In this document: piece by piece, positions 1-8,077 of the stretch
Position numbering within the stretch: the stretch's first letter is position 1
Layout of the letters: each line of letters begins with the position of its first letter
Assembly (NCBI GenBank): GCA_022592435.1
Contig: JABYQS010000965.1
Coordinates: forward strand, 1 to 10,484
Direction of reading: 5' to 3'
Length of the DNA stretch: 10,484 bases
Source of the DNA: Cerioporus squamosus
Taxonomy: Eukaryota > Basidiomycota > Agaricomycetes > Polyporales > Polyporaceae
Notes under the pieces: generated by a model
The model's database searches: none
What the model was told of the DNA's origin: nothing
The model's input: the letters and a program-made list of their open reading frames with translations, nothing else
Position numbers and translations under genes: made by a program

Positions 1-124
1 GTAACGCACCACCTGGGTTCATATTGACAAATTGACAGTTTTCTATATCGATCTTGGACCGTGCTTCGAATCATTCAGGTAAGTACTGGTCGCGAGCTAG
101 GTTACGCTGCGAGCCGTCCACACA

Positions 125-172
125 GGGCGTTGCAACACCTTGCTTCCCCAGGCCGCGGGCGTTGCAACGCCC
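125..172. repeat. 12-bp direct repeat plus 16-bp perfect palindrome
   Basis: The 12-mer GGGCGTTGCAAC occurs at 125-136 and again at 157-168. The second copy extends into a perfect 16-bp palindrome, GGGCGTTGCAACGCCC, at 157-172. Palindromes like this can bind dimeric DNA-binding proteins or mark mobile-element ends, but nothing next to it (no target duplication, no matching partner) decides between these. The repeat itself is certain; no function is claimed. The rest of 1-420 shows no gene I can support. Confidence 0.7.
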
Positions 173-420
173 GGAAAAGGCCGGAGCGCTCGCGGAAAAG
201 CAATCCCGAGGAATCAGGCGCCGAACGCCGCGCGCAACAGGTGGTCCTTGCCGTATTCGAACACCCGCCCGCAGTTCGAGCAAAAAGGCGGCGCGGTTTA
301 CAACTGCGCCACCTGAGTATTTCTGAAGTTGCCCACAGGGTCATCAAGGCGTATGCTACACCCTCCTGCGAGCACACTAGTACGAGCGAGCGGCGACCCA
401 TGGACCGGCGCGGGGAGGGC

Positions 421-614
421 ATGAGGGCGAGCGGGGAGACGAGGACGCAGAGGATGGCGAGCGGGCACACGAGGGCGAGCGAGCAGACGAGGACGAGCGG
501 GAGACGAGGCGAGCGGGAGACGAGCGGGAGACGAGGACGAGCGGGAGACGAGGACGAGCGGGAGACGAGGACGAGCGGGGAGACGAGGACGGGCGGGGAG
601 ACGAGTTCGGGCGG
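421..614. repeat. purine-rich minisatellite, about 17-bp unit
   Basis: Imperfect tandem copies of a unit close to GAGACGAGGACGAGCGG run through this stretch. The most regular copies lie at about 500-600, with 11- to 18-bp variants caused by loss of GAC or gain of G. The plus strand is almost all purine plus periodic C. Because 17 is not a multiple of three, each copy shifts frame, and the opposite strand gives Ser/Arg/Pro-rich open frames in every phase; these are artefacts of composition. Units blur into related G/A-rich sequence up to about 840. Confidence 0.85.
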
Positions 615-803
615 ATAGGCGTACTGGGGGGAGTGGAGGGCACCCGCGCTCAGCTGGAGGGTCGCGTGGGGCTGGACATGTGGAGAGACGAGTCCAGCAG
701 GAGAGAGCTGGACGGGCGGGTATGTGGAGCACGAGCGGGGACAGGTCGCCGGGGCGTACAGGCCGTCTGGCGGATAGGCGTACTGCCGCGGAGTAGAGGG
801 CAC
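612..803. repeat. two diverged copies of a 32-bp segment, 159 bp apart
   Basis: The segment beginning CGGATAGGCGTACTG and ending GAGTGGAGGGCAC (612-643) recurs as CGGATAGGCGTACTG...GAGTAGAGGGCAC at 771-803, with a few substitutions and a one-base length change. Between and after the copies are further related pieces (CTGGACGGGCGGG near 707-720 and 813-826). This looks like a higher-order repeat in which a unit of roughly 160 bp was duplicated and then diverged, next to the shorter minisatellite. Confidence 0.65.
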
Positions 804-1180
804 GCACGGAGACCTGGACGGGCGGGGTGAGCTGGACGCTCGGAACAGCTGGACGTACGTACTTCTGCAATATGGGAGCACATACATTCTGAGCCTTCCC
901 GGGGGCAGCAACTTCAGGCCCGCGCGGTCAGCTAAGAGCTGTGCGAGCAGCGATATGGGGCAAGGACTCGGGTGACCACTCTCCCGGCCGCGCACTCGCT
1001 CCTGTTCTCATGTCATCCACATTCGATACACGACGTACCTTGGAGGACCTGTCCGTGCTCGCACCCGCCCGCCCCACGGCCGCCCAGCTTCCCGCGTTCG
1101 GGTCCTATTCTCCGCCCGTGTCCTTGCCCTTTCCAAGTCCCTCGGAAGTCGATTTGTATGTCGACGTTGGGCCAGAGACG
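804..1180. other. no gene seen
   Basis: Several overlapping open frames are present on both strands, but none has recognisable protein character, consistent exon phases or a good splice framework. The stretch lies downstream of the last minus-strand exon and is probably 3' flanking or intergenic DNA. Confidence 0.4.
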
Positions 1181-1459
1181 TTATTGGTGTTCATGGCACG
1201 GTGGGGATGGCTGGCCAGATAGCCGTGTGCCAACAATGTCACTGGTATAGCGCAGGGTGCTCGAGTGGTGGTGGACAGGTGGCAAGGGTAGGTCGCCTGG
1301 CGCTCGCGACATGTCAGGTTTATCCGACATTGTCGGGCCGGCGGCAGCCAGCGTTTTTCCGTCCCGCGTATTTGGGACGATGTCGATCACCAGGCGATCG
1401 CGATAGTAGTAATAGCAATCTGGTACATGTTCAATGACATCACGCGTAGTATGGTCCAA
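1181..1459 (-). CDS. possible extra 3' exon or small ORF, unknown protein
   Basis: A minus-strand open stretch ends at a TAA at 1181-1183. It reads like protein: a Tyr-rich piece (CYYYYRDRLVIDIVPN) and then a Pro/His/Ser-rich tail. It has no ATG near its start. It can be joined to the gene immediately upstream by an intron at 1420-1479 (donor GTTGAG, acceptor ACCAG), because the phases agree (1 to 1), which would replace that gene's own stop at 1475-1477 and add about 79 residues. The GTTGAG donor is unusual and relatives of the upstream gene normally end soon after the YGW motif, so I keep it as a separate, low-confidence item. Function unknown. Confidence 0.3.
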   Translation of the reverse strand: MDHTTRDVIEHVPDCYYYYRDRLVIDIVPNTRDGKTLAAAGPTMSDKPDMSRAPGDLPLPPVHHHSSTLRYTSDIVGTRLSGQPSPPCHEHQ

Positions 1460-1474
1460 GAAATCAGATCGTTC

Positions 1475-2685
1475 TCAACTCGCCGGCTGGCTCTTCGGCA
1501 CAAAGACAACGTCCTCCCAACCATACGTGTGCCTCAACGCGCGGGCAAGCCTGTTGAGTACGATAAACCAGCTGTTGGCGCGGCATTCAGAGCCACTCAC
1601 ATGTCCTGGCGATCCTCGTCGAGCTTGCCGTTGCCAGACTTGCCATGAGGCTGCGCGTTCTGCGTCATCCTCTGGCAGGCTGACTCGCACATCCGAGGAT
1701 ACTCACCTGGTGCTGATGTACGGGTGGATGGTCGACCGCTTGAGTCTTCGTGAATTTGCGTGCCGACCCACCCCCTCCAGCAGATTCATATCCGAACCCC
1801 AACGCAGTCATCGCCTGTGGCCACGATCAGTCTCCTGTCAGCATTCTTCAGTCCTTTGGACGCCGACCTTCGTGAACTCTTTCCATGTCAGCACGCGTCG
1901 GGCGCCGCGATGAGTCTTGAAGAGAGACTCGAATACCTGCATCCATGTCAACTTCGTGGGCCGGCATGATGTGCGACACGTACATAGAGGTGCTTCTCGG
2001 GTACTTCCACTCTCATTGTGAGTTGGCGAAGACGAGCTGTAGGATGAAGACAACAGACAGCGGCGTGCACTGAGGGGCCCGCCTGGCGGAGCGCTCTCGG
2101 CTCCCGCGCGTTGACTTGACCGCCCCCCGTCAGTGCTGTCGCCATACAATTGTCGCGATCAACTGAATCCGACGCCGACGACGAGATCTTGCAGACGGCC
2201 AGAACAAGAGTTTATGCGGTGAGCGGGTTGTCCTGGCACTGATGTAGTACTCGTACCTGCCATGTCTTCTGACCGAGTCCAATTGCTTCCTAGGCGGCGG
2301 CTTTCATCCAGCGATGCGGACGCGCACCTGCGTTTGGTGCGCTCGGATGCCGCGCTCACGGACCGACTCGCTGTGTGTTCAGTGAGACGTCCCGTTGCAC
2401 CATGCTCGATTGGCGGGGTGTGTGCGTCCAGCACGCCGACGGTGGGGCCATGATCTTCCGTCGACGCTGCGTCACGACAATTGGCGGAGGTAAGCAGCTC
2501 TTGTCTGCAACTTGAAAGACGCACTACTTACCTGCGTGACCGTCGTCTATCGCTCGTTCCTCGTGCATCATCCGGACTCCGTACGGGACATCCCACGCGC
2601 CAAACGCATCGAACGAGCATTAACTCGACTCACCATGCTGCCGCAGCAGCAGTTCGATAGTTTCGACCCGGCCCACGGCCGGCTC
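1475..2685 (-). CDS. Agaricomycete-expanded protein with HicA-like C-terminal domain (5' end uncertain)
   Basis: The model has eight exons: 2634-2685, 2532-2576, 2240-2466, 1984-2187, 1868-1936, 1707-1814, 1601-1671 and 1475-1550. All phases match across introns of 57, 65, 52, 47, 53, 35 and 50 nt, giving 284 in-frame codons with a TGA stop. Strong donors include GTGAGT (2633, 1600), GTAAGT (2531) and GTACGT (1983). A Met pair in the second exon (ATG at 2571-2569) could be the start. The first half is low-complexity Ser/Thr/Asp-rich, typical of a disordered tail. The second half carries VFESLF, then WKEFTKAMTALGF, a Gly-rich GGGGSARKF, a His-rich HPPVHQHQ and finally ALRHTYGWEDVVFV. I recognise this order (W..F..AM...GF...GSA..F...H.PH...L..RYGW) from a family with very many copies in mushroom genomes. 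Its order GF - GSx - H resembles HicA mRNA interferases, which is an inference only. The usual FHRPHP-type motif is not clean: the segment reads HPPVHQHQ in this frame and STIHPYIST in the next, so a small frame disruption is possible. No signal peptide or membrane segment is seen. Confidence 0.6.
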
Positions 2686-2687
2686 CT

Positions 2688-3762
2688 GGAGCGAACACCG
2701 AGTTCCAACTCAATCAGCATCGTGCACCGCCGGACAGCATCTGTGCCCGTCTGGACACGAGCACAGTATGTTGATCGTGCCTCCGCAGGCGGCAAGACCG
2801 GTAGGACACTCAAGAGCCGTCTGGTGGCCAGCGTATACGCTTCACCCCTGGACGGACCACTATGCATGGTCAGTATACGGGTGCGGGCATCAAACGCACG
2901 AGCTCGTTCATAGCGACTTACCTTCGGCGACTCGATGCCAGGGTCCGCGTGCCTGCGACGAGTCTCTATATAGTCACTGTCATATAGTCGCTCTCCCGGC
3001 ACGGAGGCATGCTGACCTACATTCAGCTCTGACTTCCGATCGATCTCTCTTCTGCGCCCTGCGATGCGGGAAACACGCACATGGTCAGCAATGCAGACAC
3101 TGAACCGCGATGCTTGAAGCCCAACATACGAGTACGACGCCGACCGACATGTCTGCCTACGAGAGTGCGACATGTGCATGCCCTTCATGGTCAGTGAACG
3201 AAATGTATGCGTGTCAGTTTGATTGCAATGGCAGGGGCACTCGGGATGACTTACAATACCGAAGTCCCTGTCGGGGGACGGAGTCGCATGTTCAGTCCGG
3301 GATGCGTCCAAGCGGGCAACCTACTGGAGATGACTTGAAGGTGAGCTCTAGTCGAGACAGACGAGCGTGACTTCACTCTACTCACTCGCATGTTGTTCCA
3401 GAACTTGGACAAACCATGCGCGCGCGGCAGTGGGTGTTATTGCAACAAAGTCAGACGAGCGCACGCAAAGTTTCCTGAATGGGGTGGCAGTATCAATCCG
3501 GCAGAGCAGAGCCAGCGAAATGCTAGAAAAGCCTACCTGACCTTCAAATGAGCGACAAGGCATAGGGGAGTCCGGACCCATTTGGAAAGGTTTTAGGCGG
3601 CTCGTCCGGAGTCTCCGAATACCAATTGGTAGGGCGCGCCGGTAAGTTATCGTTACATCGTCATAAACGTCCCGCAACTCACCGTGCATGAAGGGTCAGG
3701 TACAGGGATGTGGAGGGATTGGATCCCCAGGGAGCTTGAACTCGAGTTTTCATGCACTCCAT
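2688..3762 (-). CDS. candidate upstream exons of a spliced gene, not resolved into one frame
   Basis: Several minus-strand segments have both protein-like reading and strong splice borders. At 3683-3762 there is an exon after CTTGCTCTACAG, starting with Met, before a GTGAGT donor. At 3386-3474 it reads SSDFVAITPTAARAWFVQVL and is followed by GTGAGT. At 3255-3320 it reads RLDASRTEHATPSPDRDFG before GTAAGT. At 2860-2921 there is a textbook 62-nt intron (GTAAGT, branch CTGAC, acceptor CATAG), followed at 2859 by a segment reading GEAYTLATRRLLSVLPVLPP. They point toward the gene at 1475-2685 and could be its 5' half. I could not join all of them without meeting a stop (the joins at about 3475-3682 and 2686-2760 fail). 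Either I have missed introns, or the 5' half is decayed, or a second gene ends here. No family recognised. Confidence 0.4.
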
Positions 3763-3763
3763 C

Positions 3764-4692
3764 TGTAGAGCAAGTAAATCAATGAGTATCTCGCCCATGC
3801 AGAGTGAAAGCAGACACAATGACCGCAGCATTCCGGCAGCCCGAGCGAAGCTCAGCGTCAGCCCGGCGATCAAAACGGACTAGGCTGTCGAGTGTGTGTG
3901 GCGGGCACACGAGTCCATGGCCAGACGACGTACGGCTCCGTTTCGTGTCCCGTCACTCGCCGCGCTCCCGATGTCGGTCCCCCGGTCTCAATCTTGCTGC
4001 CCGACTGGCCCGAGGCCTCCTCTCAGCAAGATCGTGCCACAGTGGCGAGTATGCACATTGCTGCTGCTTTGCATTTGAGATCACATCGGTGGCGATACAG
4101 TTACCGAGGCACACTGCGGCGATGCATCACTAACGAATCTATTTATGCGAAGTCATAAAGCTCACGAGGTAACACGGGCGAGTGCGAGGTAGACGAGTCT
4201 CAACGCGAACAGTCAATGAGCCCTAGGTTCTCGTGCATCGACCGTTCAGCTGTGTATTCGAACGTCGAGCCTGGGGCAGTGGTTTCGACTGCATGATCAC
4301 GCCGCCGCTCCATCTGGGTCTTCAATCCTGATCAAAGGTTAGCGCAAGGCACATCGGCCAATTATCCAACCTCACCATGGTTCTCCGGGTCGTATTTGCT
4401 ACAGTTACCCCTCTCGGCTAGGCTAGCGCGACGGTCCGGCGATTGGCTCTTCGTCCTTGCCAGCTTCTTCTTCGCTGTCTGCCTGTGCGGAACTTGAAGG
4501 GCCCGCCGCAGGCCACTCCGGTTCACTCAAGCGAGCTCCTGCGATTGTCCGTCAGTTGCAAGCGGTTTTCCATGACGGAGCAGCACATACGTTTCGATCC
4601 TGCGTTCTTGGCTAATTCTCTTCTAGCGGCGGCGCCCCCGGTGGTCATTGTTGGGAGCTCGCATGGTTTCTGCAGGGTGGACATGCCCGCAT
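3764..4692. other. long stretch without a supportable gene
   Basis: Overlapping open frames of 60-115 codons occur on both strands, but none combines protein-like content with matching splice phases. The minus strand just above 3763 is pyrimidine-rich (TTACTTGCTCTACAG) and serves as the acceptor of the exon at 3683-3762, so at least one more upstream exon or an untranslated leader should lie between 3764 and about 4400. I could not identify it. Confidence 0.35.
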
Positions 4693-5122
4693 TCACCTTC
4701 GCAGGCCGCCCCCTCCGGCTCGGCCCACAGGACATACGCGGGGTGGGCTTCGGAGGCCTTCTAGGCTGCTGCAGGGCTCCTTGACGGCCTTTGGCGGGGG
4801 CGAGGGGGAGGGCGGGGGCGGGCGTCGCAGCGGCGGCCTGAGCGGCATACCCAACATCATGAGCTGCGCATTCGACAAGGGCTGGGGTGGCACAGGAGTC
4901 TGGTGCTCCACCGCGCGCCCCGATTCCAGACGGTTTCCTCCTCATCCTCGACCTTGATGCGAATCTCCTCCGCTCTCTGCGGAACTTTCCCATCGTCTGC
5001 TGGCGGGTGTCAAAGGGTCAGCTCGCGCAGACATATTGGAGTACGAAACTGTCGGGCTTACTGTCCGTGTTCATCTGTTCATTCGCCGGTTGCTCGCGAG
5101 GGGTGGACTCAGAGGGCGTCAT
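4693..5122 (-). CDS. small acidic then proline-rich protein, unknown function
   Basis: A three-exon model (5062-5122, 4932-4999, 4693-4881) encodes about 105 residues. The start ATG at 5122-5120 has a purine at -3. Intron 1 (5000-5061, 62 nt) is good: donor GTAAGC, CTGAC upstream, acceptor GCCAG. Intron 2 (4882-4931, 50 nt) restores a long open frame but uses a poor GTCTGG donor; without it translation stops at 4857-4859 instead, giving a shorter protein. The product has a Glu/Asp/Thr-rich N-terminal half containing EEIRIKVEDEEE, whose IKVE matches the SUMO-attachment consensus (hydrophobic-K-x-E) followed by acidic residues. A Pro-rich run (RRPPPPSPSPPPK) and a Gly/Arg-rich end follow. No domain recognised. 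It could also be the 3' part of a longer gene whose upstream exons lie in 5190-5457. Confidence 0.4.
4793..4823 (+). other. G-rich tract, potential G-quadruplex
   Basis: The plus strand has five G-runs of three to five bases with loops of one to three bases (GGGGG, GGGGG, GGG, GGGGG, GGG). This fits a canonical G-quadruplex pattern. It lies inside the proposed coding exon of the minus strand, where its complement encodes the Pro-rich run of the small acidic/proline-rich protein. Confidence 0.6.
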
Positions 5123-5189
5123 TGCAGTATCAGCTGGTGAGATGCACGATGAGGAGCCGTCCTGGGTTCAGGCACTGATATACTCCCGC

Positions 5190-5457
5190 CTACAACATGT
5201 CATGGATCCACATGCGGTCCTTTGCGGCAAAGAGGCTTAGCACCATGCCGCAGCATCCGGGTGAGAGGGATTTGATATCCTTACCGCGGCGTTTTGCACC
5301 TGTCATGGCGGTGACACGAGTGCCGTTGTGCTTCCGCGAGGTCTCCGAGAGCATCTCCTTTTCGGAGTCTCGTTACTCGCCGATCGACCGCTCGTCAGGC
5401 AGCTTATGCAGCCGGGTTCTGCGTGAGTGCTGCGTCGCACGATACCGCAGCACATTC
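5190..5457 (-). CDS. exon-like fragments, unresolved
   Basis: Two protein-like minus-strand pieces occur here. One starts after a GTTCCAG acceptor at 5457 and reads VLRYRATQHSRRTRLHKLPD. The other (5190-5235) reads RLFAAKDRMWIHDML and follows a 49-nt intron (5236-5284, donor GTAAGG, acceptor GCTAAG). They could be joined to each other through an intron beginning GTAACG near 5380, and could belong to the gene at 4693-5122, but the last join does not keep the frame in the ways I tried. No family recognised. Confidence 0.25.
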
Positions 5458-5557
5458 CTGGAACACAGAGCAGTGAGAGATCACCCGGAGACGGCAAAGA
5501 CTGCCTTTCGTAGAATTACGTGCTCGTGTTGCGATATGTTTCATATTTCTTCGACTG

Positions 5558-5777
5558 TCACTCAAATGTCAGGTCTTCATGGGCTGCGGCTCCGGTGTCA
5601 GTTTTACCACTGTGAAGGATGCATAATTCGGGCTGCACTCGGCACGAACCTTGCGCGGCACTGGGCTGCCGTAAGAAGCACTGCCGACCGTGCCTTGGTC
5701 GCTATCTGCGTGCGCACCTGTCCCGTCAGTGCCATATTGGGTTCGCTTCCGAGGTTGTCGTCCTCAGAGTGCGACAT
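5558..5777 (-). CDS. possible two-exon small protein, unknown function
   Basis: An ATG at 5777-5775 opens an exon (5718-5777) starting MSHSEDDNLGSEPN. A 52-nt intron (5666-5717; donor GTGCGC, branch-like CTTAC, acceptor GGCAG) joins it in phase 0 to 5558-5665, ending at a TGA. The product would be 55 residues, polar and without a recognisable domain. Its ATG lies only about 80 bp past the stop of the dioxygenase gene, leaving little room for a promoter. It may be the first coding exons of a longer gene toward 4693, or simply chance. Confidence 0.25.
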
Positions 5778-5856
5778 GGTTATGTACAAAGTGTGATAAG
5801 ACGTCCGACACATCCACGCGTCCGTCGGTATAATGTCCAAAATGGTGTGAGCACGC

Positions 5857-7798
5857 CTAAGGCCGACGGCCTCGCAGACGACCCGCCCATTTCCCGAGCA
5901 GCGCAATGCCTGCTTCCCAACGTGTGCTTCCGCTCTCCACGCGATTGCCGTCGCGCTCAAACGCGGCCTGTGTGCGGCTCCCGCATCGAATCCATCTAAA
6001 TAAACCTCCGGCTGAGTACTGGGTGACGGACATGCGAGTCTCGCCCTCCGCGATGTCGAGGTTCGAGTGCTCGAGGATGGCCGAAGGAATTAGGAACGTC
6101 GCACCCGGTGGGATTTCGATGACCAGTCCCAGGTCCCACAGTACGAGGTGGCCGCCGAGGGTGTAGTCGAATTCGCCGAAGACGGTGACGCAGCACCAGC
6201 CAAAAGGCAGGTTGAGATGATCGCGGTGACGGGCGGGTGACGACGCGAGGACCTAGGTTGAAGGTGATGCCGGCGAAGACGTTGTTCGCGAAAGGTCGGC
6301 GAAGGGTAGGATCCTCGTCGCAGATTTGATCGAGCGTCCTGGCATACTCGTTGTAGATCTCGGGGACGTATGTTCGCAACCCGGCTAAGTGCCAGTTCAG
6401 ATGCAAGCAACGCACGAGCGACACGCACACTCACAGCTTCCGAAGTTCGCGACACGGCGCACAGACAGGGATCGGCGCAGTCTCTCGACCGCCCGTCGCT
6501 CGCGCGGAGTCCTATGCGCCATGTTCATAGGGTGCTTACAGGCGTTGTCAGTCGTTTCACATGGGCTTCAAGGTGGGCGTTGCTCACCGGTTGGCCCCCG
6601 CCGATGGAGATGCCGTCCTGGGCAGTCGAGTACTCCCCACGGCGATGGCGCTGCGTTCCCTGGTGATGGCAATACCTCCTCGCTTGAATAAGGTGGTGCG
6701 TGACGTTGTCGCGGATGTACGCATTGTCTTGATCTCGCATCTCGCCCAGCAGCAACCCTAAGAAACGTCCCTCGCTGTCCAGGAGGGGATGCGTGGACCT
6801 TACAACCCATCAGACTTCGCGACGTCATGCCAGTGTTCGTACTCACCTGCCATCCCATTTGAAAAGCTTCATCGTCGGCAGGACGTCGTCCAGCCCTAAA
6901 CGCTGCTTGTCGCCCGGTTTCTCCCTCCTCGGTGTCCCTGTGAAACACGCGGGCGAGTAAGGTACATCCAACCCGGCGAGGTCGTAGTCAACATTGATCG
7001 GCTGCGCCTCCGACCCCCGCTTCCTCGCGACGTCTTTCTCCGTAGCACGCGCGCAATCTGTCCCTCGCCCATCCGCTGCTCTGGCTCGCGGTGCGCGCTC
7101 CTCCGCTCGACGCTCTTCTTCCCTCTGCTCCTGTCGCTTCCTCGCGCGTCGCTGATTTCGTCGGCTCTGCACCTTGGGCCCGACGGTCACTGTTCCGCGC
7201 TCGAGGCTCTCCCATGATGCAATGGATGCGTCCTCTGCTACCTCGCCGGACCCCTCTACCGGGCTGTCCATGTCTTCACCGTGCTCGACGGCGTGCTCAT
7301 GAGCGTTGTGAGCTTCGGAGGCGAGTCGCTCAAGGTCGACCGGGTATGGTGCGACCACCGGAACGCCGTACCGGCCAGTATGGCCATCAACGTCCGCAAC
7401 TTGGATATTCGCCAGCGACGGCAAGCCAGGTAACACTTCGTCGGGCTGGGGGGAGTCGGAAAGGTCGGCGTTATTCTGTGGCCTCCACTCGGGGGCCCTG
7501 ATGGTGTACTCAGAGTATGTCTTCTTGTTTCGTAGTTGTCTCTGCAACCGGTCGTCAGAAGGACGTCGACGACTGGCATGTTCCATCTACCTCTTCTCGC
7601 CAGTGGCGGATGACCGAACTCGCTTCGCGTGCCCACTGGTATGTAGAACACGTCAGTGTCGTGCTGCGCGATAGAACAGCAAACAGGCGGCTTTGCGTGC
7701 GTTGCGTGTCGACCAGACTCCAAAGCCGAAGTCGATGTTCGACATGCAAGCACGCGCAGCATATTTGGTTACATGCTCACCTTTCTTAGACGGCTCAT
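5857..7798 (-). CDS. Tet/JBP-like 2OG-Fe(II) dioxygenase, frameshifted at the active site
   Basis: Seven exons: 7781-7798, 7685-7717, 7591-7635, 6847-7541, 6588-6798, 6435-6534 and 5857-6384. The introns are 63, 49, 49, 48, 53 and 50 nt with agreeing phases; the first three small exons are the least certain. The product is about 542 residues if the frame break is ignored. Residues about 33-250 are a charged, disordered tail with an Arg/Glu-rich basic stretch (SRRNQRRARKRQEQREEERR) that could act as a nuclear signal. The enzyme domain follows, with motifs I know from a very large Agaricomycete Tet-like family: LFKWDGR, LDSEGRFLGLLLG, ISIGGGQP, FGSSGLRTYVPEIYNEY, FANNVFAGITFNLGP, HRDHLNLPFGWC, GGHLVLWDLGLVIEIPPGA, LIPSAILEHSN, GETRMSVTQYSAGGLFRW. 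Predicted metal ligands are the HRD His and Asp (about 420-422) and the His of LEHSN (about 473); the Arg of GETR (about 484) should hold 2-oxoglutarate. Known members are thought to oxidise modified bases in nucleic acid; the substrate here is unknown. Between FNLGPR and HRD one extra base (about 6229-6237, in a GGCGGG run) shifts the frame, and no intron explains it. The gene is therefore a recent pseudogene or carries a sequence error. It ends with TAG at 5857-5859. Confidence 0.85.
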
Positions 7799-7856
7799 TG
7801 AAGACTATGGGACTGTCGAGCCTTTGGAGTGGACGGTGCGTTCGGGTTGCTAGGTG

Positions 7857-7885
7857 CGGCGGGGGGTGGAGGGGGAAAGGGGACC
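7857..7885 (-). promoter_or_regulatory. pyrimidine-rich tract upstream of the dioxygenase start
   Basis: On the minus strand this stretch is a C/T-rich run (CCCCTTTCCCCCTCCACCCCCC) about 60-90 nt before the proposed ATG at 7798. CT-rich tracts just upstream of the start are common in fungal core promoters. The plus strand holds three long G-runs and could also form a G-quadruplex with a nearby GG pair. The space from 7799 to 8031 is the only gap available for this gene's promoter. No TATA box is evident. Confidence 0.35.
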
Positions 7886-8077
7886 TCGCGACGGCCAGCT
7901 GGCAATCCTCGAGAGATATAGGCAGGCATGACCTTCTAGCGCGGATCCGCGTGCAGAAGGGTGTACTTATGCCGCATTGGGTTCGTCCCTAAAGATGCGG
8001 CGGGCGAGGTGGCGTATACACTTGCATTGTTTCACACTCGCGACGGGCTGCAGGCACTGAACGCTAGCTACAGAAAC

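Noticed and set aside
102..995. 297-codon minus-strand open frame
   Set aside because: It crosses the purine-rich minisatellite; Ser/Arg/Pro repeats appear in all frames and no domain or splice logic supports it.
1434..1913. 159-codon plus-strand open frame
   Set aside because: It is antisense to the phase-consistent exons of the HicA-like gene.
2568..3311. 247-codon minus-strand open frame
   Set aside because: It reads through at least two strong introns, notably 2860-2921 with GTAAGT, CTGAC and CATAG, so it is only partly coding.
4523..4993. 156-codon minus-strand frame with a good start context and an AT-hook-like RRGRPAK
   Set aside because: A different frame continues from the well-supported upstream exon, and this frame is mainly Ala/Pro/Arg low complexity. 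It remains an alternative if the exon at 5062-5122 is not used.
5197..5796. 199-codon plus-strand open frame starting with ATG
   Set aside because: Composition is Cys/Arg/Ser-rich without recognisable motifs, and the opposite strand carries better exon-like pieces with splice signals.
6843..7586. Dioxygenase start at the ATG at 7586
   Set aside because: That ATG lies inside an apparent intron (7542-7590, CTGAC then TTGCAG); phase-0 upstream exons lead to the ATG at 7798. Still possible if those small exons are wrong.
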